A stretch of 51,513 bases of DNA, from assembly GCA_036381495.1 (NCBI GenBank), contig DASVCS010000063.1:1-51513 (forward strand), in the 5' to 3' direction. This DNA comes from DASVCS01 sp036381495. GTDB lineage: Bacteria; Gemmatimonadota; Gemmatimonadetes; Longimicrobiales; RSA9. The notes below the pieces were generated by a model that saw nothing but the letters and a program-made list of their open reading frames with translations, ran no database searches and was not told the DNA's origin. Both the position numbers and the translations under genes were made by a program. Shown here piece by piece: positions 20,841-30,426 of the stretch (the stretch's first letter is position 1; each line of letters begins with the position of its first letter).

Positions 20841-21749
20841 ATGTCCCTTGGGGATCCGAATGTCCCGCAGCGCCGAGGATCGACGGACGTGCCGACCGGT
20901 CCCGGCGCCGCAGCCGACGCGCGAGGTGCGCCGTTCCCCGTACGGCACCCTTCCGCACTCGATCTCGCCCGGCTCAGCCGGCTTCGCGTGTTCCCGCCCG
21001 GGGGCGTGCCGTTGTACCGCCATATCGCACGCCTCGCCGAGCTCGGACCGGATCGTGAGTTCCTGCTCGCGCCGTGCGGAACCGGTGTCACGGCGCAGTT
21101 CCTGGCCGAAACCTCGGGCGCCAGCGGCGCGGGCGTCGATCCCGATCCCGCGCTGATCGAGGCGGACACGGCGCGCACCCGCGCCGCGGGCCTCGCCGAA
21201 CGGCTCCACTTCGAGTCCGGCCCGTTGACCGACCTGCCGTATCAGGATGCGGTCTTCGACGTCGCCGTCGGTGAAGTCGGCCTCGCCAGCGCGGACGATC
21301 CGGCCGCCGCCGTCGCCGAACTCGCGCGCGTGACCAAGCCGATGGGCACCGTCGTGCTCGTTCAGCTCATCTGGGCCGGCAACATCGACGAGCCGTCCCG
21401 TGACCTGGTGGTTCAGGCGCTCGGCGTCCGGCCACTCCTGCTGGTCGAGTGGAAACAGCACCTGCGGGATGCCGGCGTCGTCGACCTGTACGTCGAGGAC
21501 TGGTCCGATGCCGCGCCCACACTCCGCCACCCATGGACGCTGGGCGGACTCGCCGAGTTCCACTCGGTGCGTGACCGGCTCGCCGTGCTCCTGCGCGCCG
21601 CGCGCCGCTGGGGATGGCGCGAAGTCCTCCGCGCGATGCGCGCCTGGACCGAGGTCGGCGCTCGCGTCGCCGATGACCGCATCCTCGGGCTGTCCCTGAT
21701 CCGTGGCACCAAATGGGTCGGCCCCGATCAGGCGGGGCCCGGCGAGTGA
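20841..21749 (+). CDS. Class I SAM-dependent methyltransferase
   Basis: 302 residues from the ATG at 20841; a TTG at 20832 in frame would add three residues but lies inside the -10 box. The Rossmann core has motif I as LLAPCGTGVTAQFL (Cys where Gly or Asp is usual), an acidic strand-2 end (GAGVDPD) and a motif like DLPYQDAVFDVAVGEVGLA. This is the UbiE/Methyltransf_11 style. The substrate is not evident. No ribosome site is visible, in keeping with leaderless initiation. Its stop codon overlaps the corA start by one base, so the two are translationally coupled. Confidence 0.8.
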   Translation: MSLGDPNVPQRRGSTDVPTGPGAAADARGAPFPVRHPSALDLARLSRLRVFPPGGVPLYRHIARLAELGPDREFLLAPCGTGVTAQFLAETSGASGAGVDPDPALIEADTARTRAAGLAERLHFESGPLTDLPYQDAVFDVAVGEVGLASADDPAAAVAELARVTKPMGTVVLVQLIWAGNIDEPSRDLVVQALGVRPLLLVEWKQHLRDAGVVDLYVEDWSDAAPTLRHPWTLGGLAEFHSVRDRLAVLLRAARRWGWREVLRAMRAWTEVGARVADDRILGLSLIRGTKWVGPDQAGPGE

Positions 21750-22735
21750 TGGAGCCCTCCGGTCGCCGGGTCAGCTTCGCCGTCGACGCCGACGGGGCGT
21801 TGCGCAGCGACCTCGACGACGCCGCTCTCAGACGCGCGATCGGTGCACCGGACGCGCGACTCTGGCTCGACATCGACTCGCGCAACGACGCGGACTGGCG
21901 CCTCCTCTCCGAGGTCTTCCACTTCCACCCCCTCGCAATCGAGGACACGCGCTCGCCCAACTGCCGGATCAAGCTCGAAGAATACGAAGGCTACCTCTTC
22001 GTCGTCGCGCGCGAGATCCGCTTCGCCATGGAAACGCCCGAGCCGTACGACATCGACACGCGCAATCTCTACCTCTTCCTCGGCGCAAACTTCATGGTGA
22101 CCGTCCACGCCGAGCCGTCCCACGCGACCACGATCGTCGCCGACCGGCTCGAAGCGGGGCCGGACCCCCTCGCGCGCGGCGTGGACCACCTCGCCTACGT
22201 GGTGCTGGATACGCTCGTCGACCAGTACTTCCCGTGCCTCGACCAGATCGACGACTTCGTCGATGAGCTCGAAGCCGAACTGTTCGGCAACGGCGAGGTC
22301 CTCGAGAAGACGTTCGAGCTGAAACGGGCGCTCCTGGCGCTCCGCCGCAACCTGGCGCCGATGCGCGAGGTCATGGCCTCGCTCGCCAACCGCCCATCCG
22401 CGTACCTCGGCGTCGAGACGCAGATCTATTTCCGCGACGTCTACGACCACGTCGTCCGGCAGGTCGAATCGATCGAGACGTACCGCGAACTGCTCACGGG
22501 CGCGACCGAGACGTACCTCACGCTGGTCTCGAACCGGATGAACGGCATCATCAAGGCGCTCTCCGTCATCGCGACCGTCGTGCTGCCGCCGACCCTCGTG
22601 GCGAGCATCTACGGGATGAACTTCGACTGGCTGCCGGGGCGCCACAGTCCGTACGGCTTCTGGATGGCGTTCGCCATCATGGTCGGGCTCACCGGTGGAC
22701 TGCTCGCGTACGTGTGGCGGAAGGGATGGCTGTGA
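21749..22735 (+). CDS. corA: CorA-family magnesium/cobalt transporter
   Basis: 328 residues. I choose the ATG at 21749, which shares a base with the TGA of the methyltransferase gene. A soluble cytoplasmic alpha/beta funnel domain is followed by long helices (about residues 150-270) and two C-terminal membrane helices. The signature Y-G-M-N is at residues 288-291, just after the first helix, and the protein ends with the positive tail WRKGWL. CorA pentamers carry Mg2+ inward down the membrane potential. Confidence 0.93.
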   Translation: MEPSGRRVSFAVDADGALRSDLDDAALRRAIGAPDARLWLDIDSRNDADWRLLSEVFHFHPLAIEDTRSPNCRIKLEEYEGYLFVVAREIRFAMETPEPYDIDTRNLYLFLGANFMVTVHAEPSHATTIVADRLEAGPDPLARGVDHLAYVVLDTLVDQYFPCLDQIDDFVDELEAELFGNGEVLEKTFELKRALLALRRNLAPMREVMASLANRPSAYLGVETQIYFRDVYDHVVRQVESIETYRELLTGATETYLTLVSNRMNGIIKALSVIATVVLPPTLVASIYGMNFDWLPGRHSPYGFWMAFAIMVGLTGGLLAYVWRKGWL

Positions 22736-22797
22736 GGGCGCCATCGGCACGCGCGCGGCGCAGTTCTCACGACTGAACACGGGATCGACACGTGAAA

Positions 22798-24006
22798 ATG
22801 GATTCGAACAACGTCGGCGGCTTTGCCGGGCTACGCGAACGATGTGACGAGATCCAGGCCGCCCTGCGCGAGCTCGGGCTGGACGGCTGGCTGCTCTACG
22901 ACCTGCACGCGCGCAATTCGGTGGCGGCGAGCCTGCTCGGGTTGGGCGACCTGACGCGCCGGTACTTCGTCCACCTGCCGGCGCACGGCGAGCCGCAGGC
23001 GATCGTGCACGGGATCGAGCAGGCGCCGTGGGCGCAGTGGCCGTGGCCGAAGCGCGTGTACGTGGGCTGGCGCGAGCTGGATGCCGCGCTGCGCGAAACG
23101 CTCGCAGGCGCGCGCCGCATTGCCATGGAGGTCTCGGCCGGCGATGCGGTGCCGAGCCTCGATCTGGTGCCGGCGGGCGTCGTCGAGCTGGTGCAGGCGG
23201 CGGGGCCAGAGATCGCCTCGTCGGGCGAGCTGATCACGCGGTTCTACTCGCGGTGGACCGCGGAGGCGCTCGCGTCGCACCGCCGGGCGGCCGAGGTGGT
23301 CGCGGGCGTGGCTCGCGATGCGTTCCAGCACGTGGCCGCCGCCATCGAGGCGGGCGAGGAGATCACGGAAGGCGGCTTGCACGCCTGGGTCACGGCCACG
23401 CTCGCGGACCGCGGGTGCGGTGTCGGCGCCGACTGCATCGCCGCGAACGGGATCCACGCGGCGGATCCGCACTACGCGGCGGTCGGCGCCGGCGCGGCGT
23501 TCGGGCGCGGCGACGTGATCCTGCTCGACCTTTGGGGCAAGGAGTCCGAGGATGCGATTTTCGCGGATCAGACGTGGATGGCCTACCTCGGCGAGAGCGT
23601 TCCCGACCGGGTGAACGAGGTGTGGACCGCAGTCCGCGATGCGCGGGATGGCGCGGTGGATTTCTTGCGTCGTCAGTCGGCCGGCGGCGTGGCGGTCCAG
23701 GGATCCGAGGTCGACGACGTGGCGCGCGGCATCATCGCGGATCGGGGCTTCGGTGCGGCGTTCATCCATCGGACGGGGCATTCCATCGACCGGTCGTTGC
23801 ACGGCATGGGCCCGAACATCGACAACCTCGAGACGCGGGAGACCCGGCGACTGGTCGCGGGTGTCGGATTCTCGATCGAGCCCGGGATCTACCTTCCGGG
23901 TGAGCTGGGCATCCGCAGCGAGATCAACGTGTATCTGGGGGAAGACGGGCCGGAGGTCACGCCACGGAACGTTCAGAGCGAGATCTTCACACTCTTCGGC
24001 GCCTGA
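22798..24006 (+). CDS. Cytoplasmic M24-family Xaa-Pro peptidase
   Basis: 402 residues from the ATG at 22798; a GTG at 22792 in frame is the alternative. There is no signal peptide. The N-terminal creatinase-like domain is followed by the catalytic domain with Asp244, Asp257, His328, Glu361 and Glu375, the full dimetal set. Around the second Asp the sequence is EDAIFADQTW, which differs from the exported M24 protein. It is likely a prolidase-type enzyme finishing proline-containing di- or tripeptides inside the cell. It ends 2 bp before the next start codon. Confidence 0.9.
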   Translation: MDSNNVGGFAGLRERCDEIQAALRELGLDGWLLYDLHARNSVAASLLGLGDLTRRYFVHLPAHGEPQAIVHGIEQAPWAQWPWPKRVYVGWRELDAALRETLAGARRIAMEVSAGDAVPSLDLVPAGVVELVQAAGPEIASSGELITRFYSRWTAEALASHRRAAEVVAGVARDAFQHVAAAIEAGEEITEGGLHAWVTATLADRGCGVGADCIAANGIHAADPHYAAVGAGAAFGRGDVILLDLWGKESEDAIFADQTWMAYLGESVPDRVNEVWTAVRDARDGAVDFLRRQSAGGVAVQGSEVDDVARGIIADRGFGAAFIHRTGHSIDRSLHGMGPNIDNLETRETRRLVAGVGFSIEPGIYLPGELGIRSEINVYLGEDGPEVTPRNVQSEIFTLFGA

Positions 24007-24008
24007 GC

Positions 24009-24815
24009 ATGGACGGTGCTGCCTCCTCCGCCGACGATCGGCCGTCGGATGGCGTGGACCCGGAGACGACCGCGCCCGGCGGGGTGGAGGGTGTCCCTGC
24101 GGAGACGGATGCGGCCACTGCGCGGGCGGAGGGGGGGAAGGCTGAGCCGGCCGCGCTCGGCGGGATCGCCGCGGCGGCGGGGCGCGTCCGGGCCGGCAGG
24201 CGCCTGATCGATCCGCCCACCGCGTACTACTTCCTGGGCGTGGTGCGCGCGCGGGCGCGGCGTTCGCTCTCCGCGTCGGACGCGGACGCGCCGTCGCGCG
24301 TGCGCTACCGGGACGTCGAGGCGCTCGTGCGTCCATGCGCCTTTCATCTCCCGCCGCTCGACGAAGCGGGACTGGTCGCCCACCAGCGCGCCGTCGAGAC
24401 CGTGATGCGCCGGGCGACGGTGCTCCCGGCGCCGCCGGGCGTGATCTTCCGCAGCCGCCGAACACTCCTTCGCTTCCTCGAAGACCAGTACCTCGCGCTG
24501 GATGACGGGCTCGCCTTCGTGGACGGCCACTGGGAGTTGCGACTCCACGTCACACCCACACGGCTGGCCGACGCCGGGCCGGAGCTCGATCGGCTGGCCG
24601 TCCACGCCTACGCGGAACTCCGCCGGCTGGCACGGGCCGCCGTGCCGTTCCGCCGCGAGGAGCGCCGACTGCTGAGTGCCGCGTTCCTGGTCGAGCGCGG
24701 CGCCTGGATCGCCTTCATCGAGCGCGCCGAGGATCTCGGCGCCGCACACCCCGAGCTGGTCGTGGACGTGACGGGCCCCTGGCCGCCGTACGATTTCGTG
24801 CGCATGTCGCTCTGA
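24009..24815 (+). CDS. GvpF/GvpL-like protein outside a gas-vesicle cluster
   Basis: 268 residues. The first 60 are Ala/Pro/Glu-rich and probably disordered. The rest follows the GvpF/GvpL pattern: an HQRAVETVMRRATVLPAPPG segment (VLP(V/A)xFG in classical members), a helix with an FLEDQY-type run, a WELRLHVT strand, and the hallmark end VTGPWPPYDF at about residues 256-265. GvpF/L proteins cap or seed gas-vesicle assembly. No other gvp gene is present here, so this is probably a repurposed relative. It lies 2 bp after the M24 gene and 7 bp before priA, so it is in one operon with both. Family call is by motif reading, not a search. Confidence 0.7.
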   Translation: MDGAASSADDRPSDGVDPETTAPGGVEGVPAETDAATARAEGGKAEPAALGGIAAAAGRVRAGRRLIDPPTAYYFLGVVRARARRSLSASDADAPSRVRYRDVEALVRPCAFHLPPLDEAGLVAHQRAVETVMRRATVLPAPPGVIFRSRRTLLRFLEDQYLALDDGLAFVDGHWELRLHVTPTRLADAGPELDRLAVHAYAELRRLARAAVPFRREERRLLSAAFLVERGAWIAFIERAEDLGAAHPELVVDVTGPWPPYDFVRMSL

Positions 24816-24822
24816 GGTCCCG

Positions 24823-27147
24823 ATGCTGGTCGATGTGGCGCTGCCGGTGCCGGTCCCGCGTACCTTCACGTACCGGCTCGAGCACGGCGAGGCGGCGGAG
24901 GGGACACGGGTCCTGGTCCCTTTCAGCGGCCGCCGCCTGGTGGGGTGGGTGGTGGGCCGTTCCCGCTCGGCCGTCGAGCCGACGCGCATTCGCGCCATCC
25001 TCTCCGTACTCGATGACACGCCGAGCGTGCCGCCGGAGTTGCTCCGCCTCTGCCGTTGGGTCGCGGAGTACTACGTGGCGCCGCTCGGACAGGTGCTTCG
25101 CTCGGCGCTGCCGGCCGCGCTCTCGGACGCGGCGCGGCGCACGCCGCCGATCCGGACGCGCCGGATCCTGCGACTCGTCCGGGAGCTGCCGAGTCTGCGG
25201 CTGCGCGAGGAGACGTTCGGCCGCGCCCAACGCCAGCGTGCGTGCTTCGAGCTCGTGGAATCGCTCGGCGGCAGTGCCGAGGTCGCGCACCTGGTCCAGC
25301 GCGCCGGCTTCTCCTACCCGGTGCTGCGCGGCGTGGTCGCGAAGGGGCTCGCGGTCTTCGCGGAGGAGCCGGTCGAGCGGGACCCGTTCGCGGCGGTCCC
25401 TGCCGCGCCGCCGACGGCGCACGTGCTCACCCCCGCGCAGCGGGCGGCCGTCGATGCACTCGTTGCCGCGGCACGGGGCGGCCGCGCCGCCGCCCAAACG
25501 TTTCTGCTGCACGGCGTGACCGGCTCGGGGAAGACGCAGGTCTACATCGAACTGCTCCGGGAAGTGGTCGAGCGGCGCGGCCGCGGCGCGATCGTCCTCG
25601 TCCCCGAGATCGCGCTGACGCCGCAGACCGTCGCCCGGTTCCGCGCAGAGTTCGGCGATGCCGTGGCCGTCCTGCACTCGGCGCTCTCGGACGGCGAACG
25701 CTACGACGCCTGGCGCGCGCTCCGCCGCGGCGAGCGGCGCATTGCGGTCGGCGCGCGCTCGGCCGTCTTCGCGCCGGTCCGGGACGTCGGCGCGATCATC
25801 GTCGATGAGGAGCACGAGGCCACCTACAAGCAATCGGACGCACCGCGCTACCACGCCCGCGAGGTCGCGATCGTGCGGGCGCGCAGCGCCGGCGCGGTTT
25901 GCGTGCTCGGCAGCGCCACGCCATCCCTCGAGAGCTGGCACAACGCGCGGGCCGGCAAGTTCCGGCTCCTCGAACTCCCCGACCGCATCGGCGGCCGTCC
26001 GCTCCCGCCCGTCCGGCTCATCGACTTGCGCGGCGCCGGCAGTCGGCAGCCGGAAGCGGCGACGGCACGCGATCGAACGTCGCCGGCCGGCGCCGCGGGC
26101 GGGGCAGAGGACGGCGCGGGAGATCACCGTACCTCGACGCCCGTCATCCTCTCCGCACCGCTCGTCGACGCCGTACGCGAGCGCCTCGCGCGACGCGAAC
26201 AGATCATCCTGCTCCTCAACCGCCGCGGCTATGCGACCTTCGTCCAGTGCCGCGACTGCGGCGCCGTCTGGCAGTGCCGGCAGTGCAACGTGTCGCTCAC
26301 GTACCACCGTGGACGGCGCCGCATGGTCTGCCACTACTGCTTCCACGAGGAGCCGCCGCCCGTCACCTGCGAACAGTGCGGCTCCGGCGACCTCTCGTTC
26401 CGCGGCATCGGCACCGAACAGGTCGAGCGTACCGTCGCCGAGACCTTCCCATCCGCCCGCATCGCCCGCATGGACGTGGACACGACCTCGGGCAAGTGGG
26501 CGCACCACGAGATCCTCGGCCGCGTCGAGCGCCACGAGGTCGACATCCTGCTCGGCACCCAGATGATCGCGAAGGGGCTCGACTTCCCCGACGTCACCCT
26601 GGTCGGCGTGATCAACGCCGACGTCGGAATCAACCTCCCCGACTTCCGCGCGACCGAACGCACCTTCCAGCTCCTCACCCAGGTCGCCGGGCGCGCCGGC
26701 CGCGGACCCAAGGGCGGCCAGGTCCTGATCCAGACGGCGCTCCCCGGCCACTACGCCATCACGGCCGCCGTCGCCCACGACTACGCCGGCTTCGCCGACC
26801 GCGAGCTGGCCGAACGGTCGGGGCCACGCTACCCACCCCACGCGCGCCTGGCCAACATCATCCTGAGCGGCACCATCGAGACGGCGGTCGAGGAAGCCGC
26901 CAACGCCGCCGCCGACTGGCTTCGTACACGACTCTCCGGGCCCGCCAGGGGCGTCCAGCTCACCGGACCCGCGCCGTGCCCCATCGACCGCATCCGCGGC
27001 CGCTGGCGCTGGCACTTCCTGCTCCGCAGCCGCGCCGCCCGGCCACTCGGCCACGTCCTCCGCCAACTCGCCGAGGAGTACCCGATCCGGCCCGGCAAGG
27101 CCGAGCTGCGCCTCGCGCTCGACCGGGATCCCGTCGCGCTCCTGTGA
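24823..27147 (+). CDS. priA: Primosomal protein N' (replication restart helicase)
   Basis: 774 residues. The N-terminal 3'-DNA-binding domain (VALPVPVPRTFTY) is followed by the helicase: Walker A GVTGSGKT with Lys237, and DEEH at 328-331. The zinc-binding insert has paired cysteines from Cys476 (CRDCG, CRQC, CHYC, CEQCG). Motifs VI-type QVAGRAGRG and the C-terminal domain follow. PriA reloads the replisome at repaired or collapsed forks. An insertion of about 30 residues rich in Ala, Gly and Arg (near 26040-26130) between the helicase lobes looks lineage-specific. Length is otherwise near the family norm of about 730. Confidence 0.96.
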   Translation: MLVDVALPVPVPRTFTYRLEHGEAAEGTRVLVPFSGRRLVGWVVGRSRSAVEPTRIRAILSVLDDTPSVPPELLRLCRWVAEYYVAPLGQVLRSALPAALSDAARRTPPIRTRRILRLVRELPSLRLREETFGRAQRQRACFELVESLGGSAEVAHLVQRAGFSYPVLRGVVAKGLAVFAEEPVERDPFAAVPAAPPTAHVLTPAQRAAVDALVAAARGGRAAAQTFLLHGVTGSGKTQVYIELLREVVERRGRGAIVLVPEIALTPQTVARFRAEFGDAVAVLHSALSDGERYDAWRALRRGERRIAVGARSAVFAPVRDVGAIIVDEEHEATYKQSDAPRYHAREVAIVRARSAGAVCVLGSATPSLESWHNARAGKFRLLELPDRIGGRPLPPVRLIDLRGAGSRQPEAATARDRTSPAGAAGGAEDGAGDHRTSTPVILSAPLVDAVRERLARREQIILLLNRRGYATFVQCRDCGAVWQCRQCNVSLTYHRGRRRMVCHYCFHEEPPPVTCEQCGSGDLSFRGIGTEQVERTVAETFPSARIARMDVDTTSGKWAHHEILGRVERHEVDILLGTQMIAKGLDFPDVTLVGVINADVGINLPDFRATERTFQLLTQVAGRAGRGPKGGQVLIQTALPGHYAITAAVAHDYAGFADRELAERSGPRYPPHARLANIILSGTIETAVEEAANAAADWLRTRLSGPARGVQLTGPAPCPIDRIRGRWRWHFLLRSRAARPLGHVLRQLAEEYPIRPGKAELRLALDRDPVALL

Positions 27148-27165
27148 GACCCGCCGTCGAGACCG

Positions 27166-27195
27166 TTGCCTTCGGCCCACCACCGGGTGTAAACT
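27166..27195 (+). promoter_or_regulatory. Putative promoter for the HNH gene
   Basis: TTGCCT (27166-27171), an 18-bp spacer and TAAACT (27190-27195). A start near 27202 leaves a leader of about 84 nt that contains a second AT-rich hexamer, TAGAAT (27244-27249), and a strong AGGAGGAGA ribosome site. Confidence 0.45.
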
Positions 27196-27285
27196 ATTGG
27201 GATGCGCCGACCTCGCGCGTGAACAATGACGGGGACTCCGGCGTAGAATAACTCGGACGCGTTCCAGGAGGAGAACATCGCCACA

Positions 27286-27846
27286 ATGACTTGTCTGGCG
27301 TTGAACGCTTCCTTCGAGCCTCTGACGATGCTGTCCGTCAAGCGCGCACTGCGCCTCGTCATCGATCAGAAGGCGGAGATCCTGGAAGTGGATGATTCAC
27401 GGGTGTTCCGGTCGGAGCGGCGCGAACTGCCCGCCCCACTGGTCATCCGCCTGGTCCGCTACGTCCATGTCCCACGCAAGTTCCGCCGGCAGGTCACCAA
27501 CACCTTCCTCTTCGCGCGCGACCGCTACCAGTGCCAGTACTGCGGCCGCCATCGCACGGAACTGCGCGGCCGCGAGTTCCTGACGCGCGACCACGTGATG
27601 CCGCTCTCCCGCGGCGGAGACAACTCGTGGCAGAACTGCGTCACGGCCTGCTCGCCCTGCAACAACCGCAAGGGCAACCAGTCCCCCGATGAGGCCGGGA
27701 TGCGGCTCCTGCACACCCCCGTCGAGCCGAACTACGTCGAACTCGTCTGGGCGGTCCGCCGCATCACGCCGGTGCAGGCCAAGTACATCCGCATGTTCTA
27801 CGGCGCGGACGTGCTCGAGGCGATCTCGGGGGCGGAAGCGGCCTGA
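27286..27846 (+). CDS. HNH endonuclease-family protein
   Basis: 186 residues, ATG at 27286 after AGGAGGAGA. The N-terminal half (LALNASFEPLTMLSVKRALRL) is the conserved lead-in of a widespread chromosomal HNH family. The nuclease core has zinc cysteines Cys83/Cys86 and Cys122/Cys125, the catalytic His103 in TRDHVMPLSRGG, and the N-R-K end CNNRKGN. The biological role of this family is not established. It is found next to housekeeping genes more often than in mobile elements, and nothing here points to mobility. Confidence 0.9.
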   Translation: MTCLALNASFEPLTMLSVKRALRLVIDQKAEILEVDDSRVFRSERRELPAPLVIRLVRYVHVPRKFRRQVTNTFLFARDRYQCQYCGRHRTELRGREFLTRDHVMPLSRGGDNSWQNCVTACSPCNNRKGNQSPDEAGMRLLHTPVEPNYVELVWAVRRITPVQAKYIRMFYGADVLEAISGAEAA

Positions 27847-27952
27847 CCGCCGGCGGCCGCGCGGCTCGGCGGTCCGCCGCCGCACGGCTGCTTCCTGGCG
27901 CCCACGCCTTCACGATCCGGTCGAAGTCGTGCTCGAAGCGCTCGAACCGAGA

Positions 27953-27982
27953 GTGGCATCTTCCAGCAAACCATCGTAACAT
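27953..27982 (+). promoter_or_regulatory. Putative promoter for the S41 protease gene
   Basis: GTGGCA (27953-27958), an 18-bp spacer and TAACAT (27977-27982). A start near 27989 gives a leader of about 50 nt before the ATG at 28041. The -35 box is weak, so this rests mainly on the -10 box and the spacing. Confidence 0.35.
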
Positions 27983-28040
27983 TCAGGCATCACCGATCAC
28001 CGCACTCCGGCGATCCTCCACTCGAATCCGGTGGGACCTG

Positions 28041-29609
28041 ATGAGGAATCGGCATCACAAGCTCGGAATCGCGCTGGCGTGTGCGGCGGCGGCGTTCGTC
28101 GTCGTCGGCTTCTTGCTCCCCGCGCAGCAGCGTCCGGGGCCGCGCCTCTTCCAGGAGGTCTTCACGCTGGTCTCGAGCCGCTTCGTGGACAGCCTCGATG
28201 TTTCGGCGCTCTACGAGAAGGCGGCCCGGGGGCTGGTCGAGGAACTCGATGACCCGTACGCGTCGCTCTACAGTCCGGACGAGCTCGAGGACTTCACGAT
28301 CACCCACGAGGGTCATTACGCGGGCGTGGGGATGATCGTCGAGGACCAGGACGGCGCGGCGATCGTCTCGCGGGTGTTCCCGAACACGCCATCGGAGCGT
28401 GCCGGGATCCGCGTCGGCGACCAGATCATCGCGCTCGACGGCGAGTCGACGCGCGGCTGGGAGTTGAGCCGTGTGGCGAACGGGCTGAAGGGGGAGCCGG
28501 GTACGGTGGTCGAGGTCCGGCTCGCGCGGCCGGGTGCCGAGACGTCGATCGACGTTCGCATGACTCGCGCCGAGATCCACATCCCGGCGGTGCCGTATGC
28601 GACGCTCCTCGATGACGGTGCCGGCTACATCCCGCTGCTCCAGTTCAGCGAGAGCGCGGCGGAGGAGGTCGAGGCGGCCGTCCGGCGGCTGGTGGACGAG
28701 GGCGCGACCGGCCTGGTTCTCGACCTGCGCGGCAACGGTGGCGGCATTCTGGACGAGGCGATCGCGATTGCGGGACTCTTCCTCCCTCGTGGTACGCCCG
28801 TCGCGCGGCAATGGGAGCGCGTGCGGAGCGAAATGGTCTACCGCTCGCCGGCGGAGCCGCTGGCTCCGGATCTCCCGCTCGTCGTGCTGATCGACCAGTG
28901 GTCCGCATCCGCGTCCGAAATCGTGGCGGGCGCGCTCCAGGACCACGACCGCGCGCTGCTCATCGGCGCGAGGTCGTTCGGCAAGGGCCTCGTCCAGAGC
29001 GCGTACCGCCTCGATGGCGGCTACATCCTGAAGATGACCACGGGGAAGTGGTATACGCCGAGCGGCCGGTCGATCCATCGGGAGCGTGGTGAGGACGGCC
29101 GGCTCGTGCAGGCGCCGGACAGCGCGGCGGCGGACAGCGCGCGCCCGATCTTCCACACCGATGGCGGACGGGTGGTCTACGGCGGCGGCGGCATCGTGCC
29201 GGACATCGCCGTCGCGCCCGACACGCTGCCCACCACCGCGCGCGAGTTCGTCGAGGCGGTCGTCGCGCGGTCGCAGGACGTACACCTGACGCTCTTCGAC
29301 TACGCCTTCGAGCTGAAGGACACGGTCGAGCCCGGCTTCGAGGTCCGCCCGGAGTGGCGCGACGAACTCTACCGCCGGCTGCAAGCGCGCGGCGTCTCGG
29401 TCGATCGCGAGATCTACGACCGCGCCGCGGGCTACATCGACCGCATGCTCGCGGAGCGCGTCGCGCGCCTCGCGTTCGGCGATGCGGCCGCCAAGCGGCG
29501 CGAGATCAAGGATGACGCGCCGCTCCGCCGCGCGCTCGAACTGCTGCGCGAGGGCGGGACGCAGCGCGAGCTGATCGCGCGGGCGGAGGGCGTGGCGAGC
29601 GGCGGGTGA
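28041..29609 (+). CDS. S41-family C-terminal processing protease with PDZ domain
   Basis: 522 residues. An N-terminal anchor (residues 8-27, ending LLPAQQ) is followed by a helical region (EELDDPYASLYSPDE), a PDZ domain (about 90-170, GIRVGDQIIALDGES) and the S41 catalytic domain. The active-site serine lies in the SASASEI motif (residues 288-294) and the general base is Lys315 in SFGKGLVQ. CtpA-type proteases degrade or trim periplasmic proteins from the C-terminus. A C-terminal extension of about 130 residues after the catalytic domain is helical and charged. It converges on hmuV with a 31-bp gap. Confidence 0.93.
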   Translation: MRNRHHKLGIALACAAAAFVVVGFLLPAQQRPGPRLFQEVFTLVSSRFVDSLDVSALYEKAARGLVEELDDPYASLYSPDELEDFTITHEGHYAGVGMIVEDQDGAAIVSRVFPNTPSERAGIRVGDQIIALDGESTRGWELSRVANGLKGEPGTVVEVRLARPGAETSIDVRMTRAEIHIPAVPYATLLDDGAGYIPLLQFSESAAEEVEAAVRRLVDEGATGLVLDLRGNGGGILDEAIAIAGLFLPRGTPVARQWERVRSEMVYRSPAEPLAPDLPLVVLIDQWSASASEIVAGALQDHDRALLIGARSFGKGLVQSAYRLDGGYILKMTTGKWYTPSGRSIHRERGEDGRLVQAPDSAAADSARPIFHTDGGRVVYGGGGIVPDIAVAPDTLPTTAREFVEAVVARSQDVHLTLFDYAFELKDTVEPGFEVRPEWRDELYRRLQARGVSVDREIYDRAAGYIDRMLAERVARLAFGDAAAKRREIKDDAPLRRALELLREGGTQRELIARAEGVASGG

Positions 29610-29640
29610 TGCCGGGATCGGCGTCTCCCGCGCCGGCCGC

Positions 29641-30426
29641 CTACAGCGCGAAACGCCAGAGCGCCTGACTGTTCGCGGGGTCCTCCACCCGGTACGCCTT
29701 CACCCGGTACACGCGCTCGATCAGCTCGGTCGGGATCGACTCGGCGCGATCCGCCTCGTGGACGAGCCGGCCGCCATCGAGCACGAAGAAGGCATCGCCG
29801 TAGTGGAGCGCGATGTTGAGGTCGTGCAGCACCGCGATGACCGTGCAGTTGTGGTTCAGCAGGTCGCGCGCGATGTCGAGCAGGTGGATCTGGTAATGGA
29901 TGTCCAGGCTCGTGGTCGGCTCGTCCAGGAAGAGGAGCCGGTGCTCGCCGGCGTCGTCGTAGTTCCAGATCTGGGCCAGCACCCGGGCGAGCTGGACCTT
30001 CTGCTGTTCACCGCCGGAGAGCGTCGAGTACGGCTGGGTCCGCCGTGCGTCCAGCCCCACGATTTCGAGCGCGCGGTCGACGATCTCCCGGTCCCGCGCG
30101 GAGGGTGCGCGCCGGAAGTGCGGGTAGCGTCCCATCATCACCACGTCCTGGACGGGGAGCGGGAAGGCGAGCTCGACGTGCTGCGAGAGCACGGCGCGTT
30201 TCCGCGCGAGCGCCTCGGGCGTGAACGTGCTCACCGGGCGCCCTTCGTAGCGGACCTCGCCCGCGGAAGGCCGGAGCAGCCCGGTCGCCACCTTGAGCAG
30301 CGTGGACTTGCCCGCACCGTTCGGGCCGAGGATCACGTTGAACCTGCCCGGCTGGAAGCGCGCGCTCACGTCATCCAGGATGAGCGTGCCGCCCGCCCGG
30401 ACCCGGACCGCCTCGACCTCAGCCAT
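29641..30426 (-). CDS. hmuV: Haemin-type ABC transporter ATP-binding protein
   Basis: 261 residues. Walker A GPNGAGKST (about 34-42), the Q-loop in SQHVELAFPLPVQDVVMMGR (the last part typical of HmuV), signature LSGGEQQKVQLAR, Walker B LLFLDEPTTSLD and the H-loop histidine in AVLHDLN. It energises uptake through the permease encoded just upstream, whose last 8 nt it overlaps. Fe-siderophore or B12 importers share the fold; the haemin call comes from the VMMGRYPH segment and the partner proteins. Confidence 0.85.
   Translation of the reverse strand: MAEVEAVRVRAGGTLILDDVSARFQPGRFNVILGPNGAGKSTLLKVATGLLRPSAGEVRYEGRPVSTFTPEALARKRAVLSQHVELAFPLPVQDVVMMGRYPHFRRAPSARDREIVDRALEIVGLDARRTQPYSTLSGGEQQKVQLARVLAQIWNYDDAGEHRLLFLDEPTTSLDIHYQIHLLDIARDLLNHNCTVIAVLHDLNIALHYGDAFFVLDGGRLVHEADRAESIPTELIERVYRVKAYRVEDPANSQALWRFAL

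Noticed and set aside
24009..24815. Part of a gas-vesicle cluster
   Set aside because: No gvpA, gvpN or other vesicle gene lies on either side; only the GvpF/L-like gene is present.
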